Notes: a model not told the origin generated them from the sequence alone. 64,000 nucleotides of DNA from Pseudomonas corrugata (GCF_001269905.1 NZ_LHVK01000005.1:264407-328406), one strand, 5' to 3'. Positions 23,600 to 35,549 are shown, counted from the stretch's first letter. Program-made: numbers and translations.

Positions 23600-23620
23600 A
23601 ATTACCCTTTTAGGGTAATT
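23600..23620. promoter_or_regulatory. mqsRA operator-like palindrome
   Basis: AATTACCCT, TTT, AGGGTAATT: a perfect 9-bp dyad 26 nt before the mqsR start. The E. coli MqsA operator is AACCT-N3-AGGTT, and the core here, ACCCT-TTT-AGGGT, has the same architecture and spacing. It is the likely autoregulatory site of the MqsA-like protein encoded downstream. Confidence 0.65.
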
Positions 23621-23646
23621 ATGGAAGCAGAGGTCCAAGGTTTCTT

Positions 23647-23957
23647 ATGGAGAAGAACACACCTCATTACGCGCTGGCGGTGATACAGGCGGATGTCAGG
23701 CGGCTCGGGGGAATGCGTTCACCAGCACGGCAAAAAGCAACGCATGGGCGCTCGGCCTGACGCTTTCAGATATGCAGGAGGTCATTTCCGGACTCCAGCG
23801 AAAGCAATTCCATAAATCGATGACCACCTATAACGATCATCGGCTCTGGCACGACGTCTATCACGCCAATACACATGGTCTGGAGATTTACATCAAGGTG
23901 ACCTACCGCCCGAGCGGAGGTGAACCGGTAATCTCCTTCAAGGAGAAGAACGCATGA
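23647..23957 (+). pseudogene. mqsR: MqsR-type mRNA interferase toxin, frameshifted
   Basis: The frame from ATG 23647 (MEKNTPHYALAVIQADVRRL) matches the E. coli MqsR N-terminus (MEKRTPH) but stops after 38 codons. The rest of the toxin continues in another frame up to the TGA at 23957 (…QFHKSMTTYNDHRLWHDVY…EIYIKVTY…ISFKEKNA). Adding one G to the GGGGG run at 23707-23711 restores a protein of about 103 residues. Of the four E. coli active-site residues (Lys56, Gln68, Tyr81, Lys96), three have equivalents, and the Gln is His (WHDVY). The C-terminal part alone is open from ATG 23772. The stop overlaps the antitoxin start by 4 nt. Confidence 0.8.
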
Positions 23958-24436
23958 AAACCCAGCAATGCTTCAGCTGTGGCGCCCCGGAGGGGATGTT
24001 GCACTTCGAAGGACGTGGCGAAACCCTGAGCGTCAAGGGCCTGGAACGCCGAGTCGATGATCTGTCAGGTTGGGAATGCCGGATATGCGGGGAGGTCGAG
24101 CTTGATGCCCATTGCTCGGAAGGCCATGCAAAGGCGGGTGATGAGTTGGTCAACGCCGCCAGGCAGATGATCGGCGAGGAAATGAAACGCATCCGCCGCA
24201 AACTGCACCTCACGCAAAAAGAAGTCGTATCGCTTTTGTCAGGCGGAGGGCATAACGCGATTTCCCGCTACGAGCGCGGCGAGATATTGCCGCCAAAACC
24301 ATTGATACTGCTGATGCGCTTGCTTGACCTCTACCCCCATCTGCTCGCAGATGCACGGAGCCTGGCGGAAGGAGCGGACTTGAGGCAATTCAAGACCCGT
24401 GTACACAAAGAGCTCGAAACCCTCACGGCGTCCTGA
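23954..24436 (+). CDS. mqsA: MqsA-like antitoxin / transcriptional regulator
   Basis: Antitoxin and autorepressor of an MqsRA-type locus. The 160-residue protein has an N-terminal zinc domain with two CxxC pairs (CFSCG near residue 6 and CRICG near 42). A C-terminal HTH_3 (XRE-like) domain follows (about 78-130: KLHLTQKEVVSLLSGGG, then NAISRYERGE). The Asn and Arg of NAISRYERG correspond to MqsA DNA-contacting residues in E. coli (NAFSRYEKG). It is longer than E. coli MqsA (131 residues), with a C-terminal tail of about 25 residues. ATGA overlap with the broken mqsR. Confidence 0.88.
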   Translation: MKTQQCFSCGAPEGMLHFEGRGETLSVKGLERRVDDLSGWECRICGEVELDAHCSEGHAKAGDELVNAARQMIGEEMKRIRRKLHLTQKEVVSLLSGGGHNAISRYERGEILPPKPLILLMRLLDLYPHLLADARSLAEGADLRQFKTRVHKELETLTAS

Positions 24437-24451
24437 ATACCAGGCACTAAA

Positions 24452-24483
24452 AAATAAACCCGGAACACAGTCCGGGTTTATTT
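24452..24483. terminator. bidirectional terminator between mqsA and aapP
   Basis: AAATAAACCCGGA, ACACAG, TCCGGGTTTATTT: perfect 13-bp arms in the convergent gap; serves mqsA (plus) and aapP (minus). Confidence 0.88.
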
Positions 24484-24499
24484 CATTACCTGGCGTCGA

Positions 24500-25264
24500 T
24501 CAATGCAGGATCTGGCTCAGGAACAGTTTGGTGCGGTCGTTCTGCGGGTTGTCGAAGAAGTCGTTCGGTGCCGCCTGCTCGACGATTTCACCCTTGTCCA
24601 TGAAGATCACGCGGTTGGCCACGGTGCGGGCGAAGCCCATCTCGTGGGTTACGCACAACATGGTCATGCCGTCTTCGGCCAGGCCGATCATGGTGTCGAG
24701 TACTTCCTTCACCATTTCCGGGTCGAGAGCCGAGGTCGGCTCGTCGAACAGCATGATCTTCGGCTTCATGCACAGGGCACGAGCAATGGCCACACGCTGC
24801 TGCTGACCGCCGGAGAGCTGGCCCGGGTACTTGTGCGCCTGCTCTGGAATGCGCACGCGCTCCAGATAGTGCATAGCGATTTCCTCGGCCTTGCGCTTGG
24901 GCATCTTGCGCACCCACATCGGCGCCAGGGTGCAGTTCTGCAGGATGGTCAGGTGCGGGAACAGGTTGAAGTGCTGGAACACCATGCCGACTTCACGGCG
25001 GATCGCTTCGATCTGCTTGAGGTCGTTGGTCAGCTCCACGCCATCGACCACGATGCGGCCTTGCTGGTGCTCCTCCAAACGGTTCAGGCAACGGATGGTG
25101 GTGGACTTGCCGGAGCCCGACGGGCCGCACAGCACGATACGCTCGCCCTGCTTGACGTTCAGGTTGATGTCTTTCAACACGTGGAACTGGCCGTACCACT
25201 TGTTGACGCCCTGCATCTGAATAATGCCTTCAGGGCTCACAGGCTGTTTTATTGCTTCGCTCAT
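24500..25264 (-). CDS. aapP: general L-amino-acid ABC transporter ATP-binding protein
   Basis: ATPase of the AapJQMP polar amino-acid uptake system. The 254-residue protein has Walker [10 protein letters not shown], signature LSGGQQQR, Walker [14 protein letters not shown] and the H-loop [12 protein letters not shown] 25264 (MSEAIKQP) is used rather than the extended frame to 25336. It follows aapM by 10 nt and is the last gene of the aapJ-Q-M-P operon, ending at a terminator. Confidence 0.95.
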   Translation of the reverse strand: MSEAIKQPVSPEGIIQMQGVNKWYGQFHVLKDINLNVKQGERIVLCGPSGSGKSTTIRCLNRLEEHQQGRIVVDGVELTNDLKQIEAIRREVGMVFQHFNLFPHLTILQNCTLAPMWVRKMPKRKAEEIAMHYLERVRIPEQAHKYPGQLSGGQQQRVAIARALCMKPKIMLFDEPTSALDPEMVKEVLDTMIGLAEDGMTMLCVTHEMGFARTVANRVIFMDKGEIVEQAAPNDFFDNPQNDRTKLFLSQILH

Positions 25265-25274
25265 TACAGAACTC

Positions 25275-26372
25275 CTAACGCTTGTGGCCAGTGTCGAGCT
25301 TGCGTTCCAGATGCATGGAATAGCGCGACATACCAAAACAGAAAATCCAGAACACCAGGGCGGCGAACACGTAGCCTTCGGTGGCCATGCCCAGCCATTT
25401 CGGGTCGGCGGCAGCTTGTTTCACGCTGTTGAGCAGGTCGAACAGGCCGATGATGATCACCAGGCTCGTGTCCTTGAACAACGCAATGAAGGTGTTGACG
25501 ATACCCGGGATCACCAGCTTCAGGGCTTGCGGCAGAATCACCAGGCCCATGCTGCGCCAGTAACCCAGGCCCATCGCCGCAGCCGCTTCGTATTGCCCCT
25601 TTGGAATGGCTTGCAAACCGCCGCGTACCACTTCGGCAACATAGGCCGACTGGAACAGGATCACCCCGATGAGCGCTCGCAGCAGCTTGTCGAAGTTCAT
25701 ACCTTCAGGCAGGAACAGCGGCAGCATCACCGACGACATGAACAGCACCGTGATCAACGGCACGCCACGCCAGAACTCGATGAAAGTCACGCAGACCACG
25801 CGGATCGCCGGCATGTCCGACCGCCGGCCCAAGGCCAGGACGATGCCCAACGGCAGCGCGCCGGCAATGCCGACGGTGGCGATCACCAGGGTCAGCATCA
25901 GGCCGCCCCATTGGCTGGTCGCCACGTTTTTCAAGCCGAAGACGCCGCCGTGCAGCAGGATGTAGGCAATGATCGGGTACAGAACGAGAAAGCCGAGACC
26001 GTAGATCGCCTTGCGCGGGAAGCGCGAGATGAACAGCGGCGCCGCGCCGAGCACTGCCAGCCACACGGTCAGGTCTACGCGCCAGCGCAGGTCCGTCGGG
26101 TAGTAGCCGTACATGAACTGACCGAAACGCTGCTGGATGAACACCCAGCAGGCGCCGTCCTTGGTGCAGTCGGCGCGGGTAGTACCTACCCAGTTCGCAT
26201 CCAGGATCGCCCAATGCAGCAGCGGTGGGATAATCAGGTAGATCAAGTAGAACGCAAACAGGGTCAGCAGCGTGTTGATCCAGCTGGAGAACATGTTGGC
26301 GCGCATCCACGCCACCACACCGATGCTACTGCTCGGAGGGGGCATGTCGGGTTTGAAAGTATGGGATGTCAT
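25275..26372 (-). CDS. aapM: amino-acid ABC transporter permease AapM
   Basis: Inner-membrane permease of the Aap system. The 365-residue His/Glu/Gln/Arg-type permease has several membrane helices and the C-terminal EAA loop ([43 protein letters not shown]) that contacts AapP. It has a long N-terminal extension relative to two-gene amino-acid permeases, with the periplasmic loop containing DCTKDGACW. The gene lies between aapQ and aapP with gaps of 10 nt. Confidence 0.95.
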   Translation of the reverse strand: MTSHTFKPDMPPPSSSIGVVAWMRANMFSSWINTLLTLFAFYLIYLIIPPLLHWAILDANWVGTTRADCTKDGACWVFIQQRFGQFMYGYYPTDLRWRVDLTVWLAVLGAAPLFISRFPRKAIYGLGFLVLYPIIAYILLHGGVFGLKNVATSQWGGLMLTLVIATVGIAGALPLGIVLALGRRSDMPAIRVVCVTFIEFWRGVPLITVLFMSSVMLPLFLPEGMNFDKLLRALIGVILFQSAYVAEVVRGGLQAIPKGQYEAAAAMGLGYWRSMGLVILPQALKLVIPGIVNTFIALFKDTSLVIIIGLFDLLNSVKQAAADPKWLGMATEGYVFAALVFWIFCFGMSRYSMHLERKLDTGHKR

Positions 26373-26382
26373 GCGCGTTTCC

Positions 26383-27564
26383 TCACCGCTCGATCAGCGC
26401 AATGCGCTTGTTGTACCAGTTCATCAGCAGGGAAATGCTGATACTGATTGCCAGGTACACACTCATGGTGATCGCGATCACCTCGATGGCCTGGCCGGTC
26501 TGGTTCAACACCGTGCCGGCGAACAGCGACACCATTTCCGGGTAACCGATACCGGCCGCCAGGGAGGAGTTTTTCGCCAGGTTCAGGTATTGGCTGGTCA
26601 ACGGCGGAATGATCACGCGCAAGGCCTGCGGGATGATTACCTTGCGCAGGGTCGGACCGTTGCGCAGCCCCAGGGAACGGGCTGCCTCGGTCTGGCCGTG
26701 GCTGACCGACTTGATGCCCGAGCGCACGATCTCGGCGATGAACGCCGCCGTGTACACGGTCAAGGCCAGGGTCAACGCCAGAAACTCCGGGATCAATACC
26801 CAGCCACCGACAAAGTTGAAACCGGCCAGTTGTGGCATTTCCCAATGCACCGGCGAATCAAACAGCAAGACGCACAATGCCGGGATCCCCAGGAACAGCG
26901 CCAGGCCCACCCAGAACTTGTGGAACGGCTCGCCAGTGGCTTCGAAACGCTTGTTCGCCCAGCGGGTCATCAGCACGATAGCAACGATTGCCAGCACCAC
27001 ACTGACCACGAACGGCCAGAACCCGTCGGCAATCTGCGCGGCCGGCATGTTCAGGCCCCGGCTACTGACATAGAAAGTGTCGCTGAAGTTATAGGCGGCC
27101 CGCGGCCCTGGCATGGTCAGGAAGACGGCGAAGTACCAGAACAGGATCTGCAGCAGCGGCGGGATGTTACGGAAAACCTCCACGTAAACGGTCGCCAGCT
27201 TGGAGATGATCCAGTTCTGCGACAAGCGCGCGACACCGATGATGAAGCCGAGGATAGTCGCCAGGATCACCCCGATGAAGGTCACCAGCAACGTGTTTAG
27301 CAAACCGATGACAAAGACGCGGGCATAGCTGTCCGCTTCAGTGTAATCGATCAGATGTTGAGCGATGCCGAACCCGGCACTGCGTTCCAGGAAGTCGAAA
27401 CCGGACGTGATGCCCCGATGCTGGAGATTGGTCTGTGTATTGTCGAACAGGAACCAGCCCAGCGCGATAACCGTCACGACAGTGACGATCTGAAATACCC
27501 ACGCACGCACTTTTGGATCGCTGAGGCCGAGCCTCTGCTTTGGTGCGCCGATTGAATTTTGCAT
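26383..27564 (-). CDS. aapQ: amino-acid ABC transporter permease AapQ
   Basis: Second inner-membrane permease of the Aap system, 393 residues, forming a heterodimer with AapM. It has a membrane segment near residues 30-45, a periplasmic region, several helices, and the C-terminal EAA loop (EIVRSGIKSVSHGQTEAARSLGLRNGPTLRKVIIPQALRVIIPP). It is followed by aapM 10 nt downstream and preceded by aapJ. Confidence 0.95.
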   Translation of the reverse strand: MQNSIGAPKQRLGLSDPKVRAWVFQIVTVVTVIALGWFLFDNTQTNLQHRGITSGFDFLERSAGFGIAQHLIDYTEADSYARVFVIGLLNTLLVTFIGVILATILGFIIGVARLSQNWIISKLATVYVEVFRNIPPLLQILFWYFAVFLTMPGPRAAYNFSDTFYVSSRGLNMPAAQIADGFWPFVVSVVLAIVAIVLMTRWANKRFEATGEPFHKFWVGLALFLGIPALCVLLFDSPVHWEMPQLAGFNFVGGWVLIPEFLALTLALTVYTAAFIAEIVRSGIKSVSHGQTEAARSLGLRNGPTLRKVIIPQALRVIIPPLTSQYLNLAKNSSLAAGIGYPEMVSLFAGTVLNQTGQAIEVIAITMSVYLAISISISLLMNWYNKRIALIER

Positions 27565-27596
27565 GAAGTGCCCCGCAAAGAATGGAACAGAACATC

Positions 27597-27624
27597 ACCC
27601 GGTGGTTGGCCCACCGGGTGACAG
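27597..27624 (-). terminator. intra-operon hairpin between aapJ and aapQ
   Basis: CACCCGGTGG and CCACCGGGTG form a 10-bp stem between the binding-protein gene and the permease genes. Such hairpins commonly stabilise the upstream mRNA or reduce downstream expression. There is no long T tract on the minus strand, so full termination is unlikely. Confidence 0.5.
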
Positions 27625-27629
27625 AACCA

Positions 27630-28661
27630 TCAGCGCACTGGTGGTGCGTATTGGATGCCGCCAGCGTTCCACAGCGCATTCAGGCCGCGGTCGATTTCCA
27701 GCGGGGTGCCTTTGCCGAGGTTGCGCTCGAACATTTCACCGTAGTTGCCGACTTGCTTGACGATCTGCACAACCCAGTTCTTCGGCAGTTTCAGGTCCTT
27801 GCCGTATTCACCGTCAGCGCCGAGCATACGAGCGACGTCCGGGTTCTTGGTGGACTTGGCTTCGGCCTCGACGTTCTTCGAGGTCACGCCAGCTTCTTCA
27901 GCGTTGAGCATTGCGTAGCCAGTCCAGCGCACAATCGCCAGCCACTCATCGTCGCCATTGCGAACGACCGGGCCCAGTGGTTCCTTGGAAATGGTTTCCG
28001 GCAGAACCACGTAGTCTTTCGGCGAAGCCAGCTTGCTGCGCTGGGCGAACAGCTGGGATTTGTCGGAGGTCAGTACGTCGCAACGACCGGATTCCAGCGA
28101 CTTGGCGCTCTCATCGGAGGTATCGAACGTGATCGGGGTGTACTTCAGGCCATTGGCACGGAAGTAGTCAGACACGTTCAGTTCGGTAGTGGTACCGGCC
28201 TGGATGCAGATGGTCGCGCCGTCCAGTTCCTTGGCGCTCTTGACACCCAGCTTGTTGTTTACCAGGAAACCGATGCCGTCGTAGTAGGTGATGAAGCCCG
28301 GAAACTTCAGGCCCATGCCCGCGTCACGGGAACTGGTCATGGTGGTGTTGCGCGAGAGCACATCGATTTCGCCGGACTGCAGCGCAGTGAAGCGCTCCTT
28401 GGCGTTCAACTGGCTGAACTTGACCTTGGTCGCATCGCCGAATACCGCGGCGGCAACGGCACGGCAGAAGTCAGCGTCGATACCGACGATCTTGCCGGTC
28501 GAATCAGGCACCGAGAAACCCGGCAGACCATCACTTACGCCGCACTGTACAAAACCTTTCTTCTGCACTGCGTCCAGGGTTGCACCCGCTTGCGCGAACC
28601 CGCTGACGCCGAGCACAGCAGCTGCGGTCACGACAGCCAGGGTGGATTTCAGTAACTTCAT
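27630..28661 (-). CDS. aapJ: amino-acid ABC transporter substrate-binding protein AapJ
   Basis: Periplasmic binding protein delivering L-amino acids to AapQM. The 343-residue protein has a cleavable signal peptide (about residues 1-25, ending AQA) and an SBP_bac_3 domain beginning KGFVQCGVSDGLPGFS. The AapJ/BztA family features GIDADFCRAVAAAVFGD and two conserved cysteine regions. ATG 28661 has GGAGG just upstream. It is the first gene of the operon; the 65-nt gap to aapQ may hold an attenuating hairpin (27598-27624, CACCCGGTGG...CCACCGGGTG), giving excess binding protein. Confidence 0.95.
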   Translation of the reverse strand: MKLLKSTLAVVTAAAVLGVSGFAQAGATLDAVQKKGFVQCGVSDGLPGFSVPDSTGKIVGIDADFCRAVAAAVFGDATKVKFSQLNAKERFTALQSGEIDVLSRNTTMTSSRDAGMGLKFPGFITYYDGIGFLVNNKLGVKSAKELDGATICIQAGTTTELNVSDYFRANGLKYTPITFDTSDESAKSLESGRCDVLTSDKSQLFAQRSKLASPKDYVVLPETISKEPLGPVVRNGDDEWLAIVRWTGYAMLNAEEAGVTSKNVEAEAKSTKNPDVARMLGADGEYGKDLKLPKNWVVQIVKQVGNYGEMFERNLGKGTPLEIDRGLNALWNAGGIQYAPPVR

Positions 28662-29792
<1,131 letters not shown>

Positions 29793-29883
29793 ATCGCCAC
29801 GTCAGGCCTTTGACGAACACACTACGCCGCGCCCGTTTCTTGCATTACACTGGCCGGCGTACATTCCTTAACCAATCGATGAG

Positions 29884-31350
29884 ATGACCGTGCTCAAAGC
29901 ACTCAAGAAGATGTTCGGTAAGAGCGAGGCCGAGCAGCTCGCGCCTGGCCCCAGCGCCCCTGCCCAAGGCCCGAGCCGTACCGAAGCGCCACAACAATCG
30001 CGCCACCCCGCACCTGTTGCGCAGACGAAAAAAGAGCCGGTGACCTCGCCTGCCTCCGCTCCTGCGCCGGACAAGCCGCGCAATGAAGCCCCCAAGCCGC
30101 GCCGCGAACGTGCACAGAAACCTCCGGTCGTCGCCTGGAAGCTCGAGGACTTCGTCGTAGAGCCCCAGGAAGGCAAGACCCGCTTCCACGATTTCAAGCT
30201 GGCCCCGGAACTGATGCACGCCATCCAGGACCTGGGGTTCCCGTATTGCACGCCGATCCAGGCTCAGGTTCTGGGTTACACCCTCGCCGGCAAGGACGCT
30301 ATCGGTCGCGCCCAGACCGGTACCGGCAAGACCGCCGCGTTTCTGATCTCCATCATCACCCAGCTGCTGCAGACCCCACCGCCCAAAGAGCGCTACATGG
30401 GCGAGCCGAGGGCACTGATCATCGCGCCTACCCGCGAGCTGGTTGTGCAGATCGCCAAGGACGCCGCCGACCTGACCAAATACACCGGCCTTAATGTCAT
30501 GACGTTCGTCGGCGGCATGGACTTCGACAAGCAGCTCAAACACCTCGAAGCCCGCCATTGCGACATCCTGGTGGCTACACCCGGCCGCCTGCTGGACTTC
30601 AACCAGCGCGGCGACGTGCACCTGGATATGGTTGAGGTCATGGTGCTGGACGAGGCCGACCGCATGCTCGACATGGGTTTCATCCCGCAAGTGCGCCAGA
30701 TCATTCGCCAGACTCCGCCGAAAAGCGAACGCCAGACCCTGCTGTTCTCCGCCACCTTCACCGAGGACGTAATGAACCTGGCCCGACAATGGACCACCGA
30801 TCCGGCCGTCGTCGAGATCGAAGCCGAGAACGTCGCCAGTGAAAACGTCGAACAACATATCTACGCCGTAGCCGGTGCCGACAAGTACAAGCTGCTCTAC
30901 AACCTGGTCAATGACAACGGCTGGGAACGGGTGATGGTGTTCGCCAACCGCAAGGACGAAGTACGGCGCATCGAAGAACGCCTGGTGCGCGACGGCGTCA
31001 ATGCGGCCCAGTTGTCAGGCGATGTGCCCCAGCACAAGCGCATCAAGACGCTCGAAGGCTTTCGCGAAGGCAAGATTCGCGTGCTGGTGGCAACCGATGT
31101 GGCCGGTCGCGGTATTCACATTGACGGCATCAGCCATGTGATCAACTTCACCCTGCCCGAAGTGCCGGACGACTACGTGCACCGCATCGGCCGTACCGGC
31201 CGTGCAGGTGCCGAGGGCGTGTCCATCAGCTTCGCCGGCGAAGACGACTCTTATCAGTTGCCGTCCATCGAGGCGCTGCTGGGCCGCAAGATCAGCTGCG
31301 AAATGCCGCCAACCCACCTGCTGCGGCCAGTTGAGCGTAAACGTCACTGA
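29884..31350 (+). CDS. rhlB: ATP-dependent RNA helicase RhlB
   Basis: DEAD-box helicase; in gammaproteobacteria it unwinds RNA for the RNase E degradosome. The 488-residue protein has a disordered Pro/Ala/Lys-rich N-terminal tail (to about residue 85). The helicase core follows, with Q motif, motif I AQTGTGKT, Ia [20 protein letters not shown], and [12 protein letters not shown]. The tail is longer than in E. coli RhlB. The gene ends at a strong terminator. Confidence 0.95.
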   Translation: MTVLKALKKMFGKSEAEQLAPGPSAPAQGPSRTEAPQQSRHPAPVAQTKKEPVTSPASAPAPDKPRNEAPKPRRERAQKPPVVAWKLEDFVVEPQEGKTRFHDFKLAPELMHAIQDLGFPYCTPIQAQVLGYTLAGKDAIGRAQTGTGKTAAFLISIITQLLQTPPPKERYMGEPRALIIAPTRELVVQIAKDAADLTKYTGLNVMTFVGGMDFDKQLKHLEARHCDILVATPGRLLDFNQRGDVHLDMVEVMVLDEADRMLDMGFIPQVRQIIRQTPPKSERQTLLFSATFTEDVMNLARQWTTDPAVVEIEAENVASENVEQHIYAVAGADKYKLLYNLVNDNGWERVMVFANRKDEVRRIEERLVRDGVNAAQLSGDVPQHKRIKTLEGFREGKIRVLVATDVAGRGIHIDGISHVINFTLPEVPDDYVHRIGRTGRAGAEGVSISFAGEDDSYQLPSIEALLGRKISCEMPPTHLLRPVERKRH

Positions 31351-31367
31351 CAGTCGCCGCCCCCCCG

Positions 31368-31400
31368 AAAGCGCAGCCCTCGATGGCTGCGTTTTTTTTT
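31368..31400 (+). terminator. rhlB: rho-independent terminator after rhlB
   Basis: AAAGCGCAGCC, CTCGAT, GGCTGCG followed by a run of ten T; 18 nt after the rhlB stop. Confidence 0.92.
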
Positions 31401-31410
31401 GCCCGGGATA

Positions 31411-31452
31411 TTGCTCGAATAAACTAAAAGTCCATAATAGACAAATTAGTTT
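31411..31452 (+). promoter_or_regulatory. dauB promoter with candidate DauR operator
   Basis: TTGCTC (31411-31416), 16 nt, CATAAT (31433-31438) fits a sigma-70 promoter. A dyad overlaps the -10: AAAGTCCATAATAGAC (31427-31442), within outer arms AAACTAA (31421-31427) and TTAGTTT (31446-31452). The same AAAGTCCA-n-n-AT-n-GA pattern recurs upstream of the divergent binding-protein gene (35386-35403). Regulator identity is inference from linkage to dauR. Confidence 0.5.
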
Positions 31453-31475
31453 AAATGACACCGTCCGGAGTCCCG

Positions 31476-32423
31476 ATGTCCAGTACGCCTCATGTGATGA
31501 CCCAAGCCCAGGCTCGCGCACTGCTTGGGCAAATCGATGTGCCGCAAATCCTGCGCAAACTGTTTCGCGACCTGGCGACCGGACAGGCGGTGCAGCCGGC
31601 CCAGCAATGGGTAGAATTTCCCCAGGGCGCCGGGGACTTCATCAATTATCTGGGCGTGCTGGCTGAGGATCAGGTCTATGGCATCAAGACCTCACCCTAC
31701 ATCGTGCGCGAGCAGGGTCCGCTGGTCACCGCCTGGACCTTGCTGATGTCGATGCGCACCGGTCAGCCGCTGTTGTTGTGCGATGCCGCCGAACTGACGA
31801 CTGCTCGCACCGCAGCCACCACGGCCGTCGCCGTCGATGCCCTCGCCCACCCCCAGTCCCGGCGCCTCGCCGTTATCGGCAGCGGTGCGGTAGCGCGGGC
31901 GCATGTGCATTACGCCAAGGGTTTGCGGGACTGGAATAACATCAGCCTCTACTCGCCGGGCCTACAGAGCAAGACGGCACAGGATCGTGCACTGATCACC
32001 GGCCTGGATTCGCGCCTGGAGATTACCGACAGCCTTGCGGCGGCGGTGCATGACGCCGACGTGGTGATGCTCTGTACCTCGTCCGCCAAAACAGTGCTCG
32101 AACCGAAGATGCTGGACAAACCGGCGCTGATCACCTCAATCAGCACCAACGCGCCACGCGCCCATGAAGTGCCACCCAACAGCCTCAATGATATGGACGT
32201 GTACTGCGACTATCGTCAGACCACCCCAGGTTCGGCAGGCGAGATGCTGATCGCTGCCGAACAGCATGGCTGGGAGCCGTCGAGCATCATCGGTGACTTG
32301 CCTGGATTGCTCAGCGGACAGGTTGCGCGACCGACTCTTGAGCGCCACGTTTTCTTCCGCTCCATCGGCCTGGGGCTGGAAGATGTGGCGTTGGCGAATG
32401 CGCTTTACCAACTCCGCACCTGA
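31476..32423 (+). CDS. dauB: NAD(P)-dependent L-arginine dehydrogenase, ornithine cyclodeaminase family
   Basis: Anabolic partner in D- to L-arginine conversion: reduces the 2-ketoarginine formed by DauA, with ammonia, to L-arginine. The 315-residue protein belongs to the ornithine cyclodeaminase/mu-crystallin family, with the Rossmann motif AVIGSGAVARAH (about 130-142) and substrate-region KTSPYIVREQ. ATG 31476 is preceded by GGAG. The call rests on synteny with dauA and dauR as in P. aeruginosa dauBAR; by sequence alone another amino-acid dehydrogenase of this family is possible. A REPIN separates it from dauA. Confidence 0.83.
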   Translation: MSSTPHVMTQAQARALLGQIDVPQILRKLFRDLATGQAVQPAQQWVEFPQGAGDFINYLGVLAEDQVYGIKTSPYIVREQGPLVTAWTLLMSMRTGQPLLLCDAAELTTARTAATTAVAVDALAHPQSRRLAVIGSGAVARAHVHYAKGLRDWNNISLYSPGLQSKTAQDRALITGLDSRLEITDSLAAAVHDADVVMLCTSSAKTVLEPKMLDKPALITSISTNAPRAHEVPPNSLNDMDVYCDYRQTTPGSAGEMLIAAEQHGWEPSSIIGDLPGLLSGQVARPTLERHVFFRSIGLGLEDVALANALYQLRT

Positions 32424-33725
<1,302 letters not shown>

Positions 33726-33814
33726 CCTTCCTGGAAGGTGACGCATCGCCACGATTGCGGCACACTCCCTGCGCCCCTGCTTCACGGGGCGCCGACGCTG
33801 CCTGGAGCCCTGTC

Positions 33815-34441
33815 ATGACTGCCCCGCAACCCGATCCGGCAATGGACAATTTCCACACCATCGCCGACGCCATCGCCACGCTGTTCTACCCTCACGCCGA
33901 AGTGGTGCTGCACGACCTGCGCACACAGAAAGTCGACTACATCGCCAACAACCTCTCCAAGCGCGAGATCGGTGATGACTCGTCCCTGGAGGACATGCTC
34001 AGCGAGGACGTCAGCGAACGGAACATCGGTCCGTATGAAAAACTGAACTGGGACGGCCAGAAGATCCGCAGCCTCAGCAGCGTCCTGCGCGATGTCGAAG
34101 GTCGGCCGCTGGCAGTGCTGTGCATCAACCTGAATATTTCACTGTTTGAAAATGCCAAGGCCGCGCTGGACCTGTTCCTGTCGCCGGGCAAGTTGATTCC
34201 ACAGCCGGACTCCCTGTTTCGCGATGACTGGCAGGAGCGCATCAACACCTTTCTGCATGCCTGGATGCGCGAGCGCCAATTGAGCCTGAACCTGCTGACC
34301 CGCGACCATAAACGCGAACTGGTGCTGGCGCTGCACGCCGAAGGCGCCTTCAAGGGCAAGAGCGCCTCCAACTACGTCGCCAATGTGCTGAACATGGGGC
34401 GGGCGACGGTGTACAAACACTTGAAGGAATTGAAGGGCTGA
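33815..34441 (+). CDS. dauR: YheO-type (PAS + HTH) transcriptional regulator, DauR-like
   Basis: A 208-residue regulator with an N-terminal YheO-like PAS domain (about 12-120, LFYPHAEVVLHDLRTQKVDYIANNLSKREIGDD) and a C-terminal HTH_22 domain (about 160-205, HKRELVLALHAEGAFKGKSASNYVANVLNMGRATVYKHLKEL). In P. aeruginosa DauR represses dauBAR and responds to arginine. ATG 33815 has TGGAG upstream. It lies 89 nt after dauA on the same strand, and a pair of related dyads marks the two likely target promoters. Confidence 0.85.
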   Translation: MTAPQPDPAMDNFHTIADAIATLFYPHAEVVLHDLRTQKVDYIANNLSKREIGDDSSLEDMLSEDVSERNIGPYEKLNWDGQKIRSLSSVLRDVEGRPLAVLCINLNISLFENAKAALDLFLSPGKLIPQPDSLFRDDWQERINTFLHAWMRERQLSLNLLTRDHKRELVLALHAEGAFKGKSASNYVANVLNMGRATVYKHLKELKG

Positions 34442-34462
34442 GGTTGCGTCGCCTGGACTGAC

Positions 34463-34534
34463 GCCATCGCGAGCAGGCTCGCTCCCACAGGTTCGCACGG
34501 ATCAAAATGTGGGAGCGAGCCTGCTCGCGATGGC
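34463..34534. repeat. REPIN between dauR and the binding-protein gene
   Basis: GCCATCGCGAGCAGGCTCGC...TCCCACAG is mirrored by TGTGGGAGCGAGCCTGCTCG...CGATGGC. A short REPIN in a convergent gap. Confidence 0.85.
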
Positions 34535-34540
34535 AATCAT

Positions 34541-35317
34541 TCAGTCACCATAGATATCCGACTTGAAATACTTGGCCTGAATCTTCTGATATTCACCGTT
34601 GGCCCGAATGCCGTCGATGGCCTTGTTCAAATCCGCCACCAACTGGGTATTGCCTTTGCGCACCGCAATACCAGCTCCTTCCCCAACGTATTTCGGGTCC
34701 TTGAGTTCAGGACCGACAAACCCGTAGCCCTTGCCTCGGGGCATCGACAGGAAATCCTCCAGCGGGATGGTGTCGGCAAAAATCGCGTCCAGGCGGCCGG
34801 ATGCCAGGTCCATGTAGATTTCTTCGTTGTTGCTGTAGCGCTTGACGATCACGCCTTTGGGTTCGAGGACTTCGGTGGCGTAGCGGTCGGTGGTGGTCGC
34901 ACGCTGCACACCCACGGTCTTGCCCTTCAGGCTGGCGTACTGGTCATCCACCACGGCCCCCTCCTTCATGACCAGCCGCGAAGAAGTGAAGTAGTACTTG
35001 TGGGTGAAATCCACCGACTTCTTGCGTTCCTCGGTTATGGTCATGGACGACAGCGCCATGTCGATCTTCTTCACCTTCAACGACGGAATCAGTCCGTCGA
35101 ACTCACCTTCGACCCATTCGCACTTGACCTTCATCTGCATGCACAACGCATTGCCGATGTCGTAGTCGAAACCCTCGATCTTCCCTTCCGAGGTCTTGGA
35201 AGCAAATGGCGGATAGGCCGCTTCGATGCCGATGCGCAGGGTCTTCTCTGTGGCGAACAGGCTGCCGGAGGCCAGCAGGCTCAGGGCCAGGCCAGTGACA
35301 AGGGGGAATTTCTTCAT
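34541..35317 (-). CDS. lysine/arginine/ornithine-type ABC transporter substrate-binding protein
   Basis: Periplasmic SBP_bac_3 protein, 258 residues, with a signal peptide (about 1-22, ending LFA) and the core [34 protein letters not shown], typical of ArgT/HisJ-like basic amino-acid binders. It corresponds in position to PA3865 beside dauBAR in P. aeruginosa, whose expression responds to D-arginine. No permease or ATPase gene accompanies it here, so it must use a transporter encoded elsewhere or act in sensing. Confidence 0.88.
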   Translation of the reverse strand: MKKFPLVTGLALSLLASGSLFATEKTLRIGIEAAYPPFASKTSEGKIEGFDYDIGNALCMQMKVKCEWVEGEFDGLIPSLKVKKIDMALSSMTITEERKKSVDFTHKYYFTSSRLVMKEGAVVDDQYASLKGKTVGVQRATTTDRYATEVLEPKGVIVKRYSNNEEIYMDLASGRLDAIFADTIPLEDFLSMPRGKGYGFVGPELKDPKYVGEGAGIAVRKGNTQLVADLNKAIDGIRANGEYQKIQAKYFKSDIYGD

Positions 35318-35385
35318 GATTGTTCTCTCGCGGGTTGTTGTTGGTTTGGCAGAGAAAAAACAGGCGTGACTAATTATGTACTTAT

Positions 35386-35420
35386 AAATCCATACTGGAC
35401 TTTAATGTACACATCGTCAA
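35386..35420 (-). promoter_or_regulatory. promoter and operator-like dyad of the binding-protein gene
   Basis: On the minus strand TTGACG (35415-35420) is a good -35, and the region 17 nt downstream overlaps the dyad AAAGTCCAGTATGGATTT (35386-35403, arms AAAnTCCA / TGGAnTTT). This dyad matches the site overlapping the dauB -10 at 12 of 16 positions. The -10 itself is poorly defined. Confidence 0.5.
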
Positions 35421-35448
35421 TTGAAGAAATGATGGAAAGCTGATGGCC

Positions 35449-35524
35449 CCATCGCGAGCAGGCTCGCTCCCACAAAGGAGCGGCTGCACAGATCCGATGT
35501 GGAAGCGAGCCTGCTCGCGATGGC
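35449..35524. repeat. REPIN upstream of the moaE end
   Basis: CCATCGCGAGCAGGCTCGCT...CCCACA is mirrored by TGTGGAAGCGAGCCTGCTCG...CGATGG. It lies between the binding-protein promoter and the 3' end of moaE. Confidence 0.83.
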
Positions 35525-35549
35525 GGACTATCAGCTAACGAAGAAAGGT

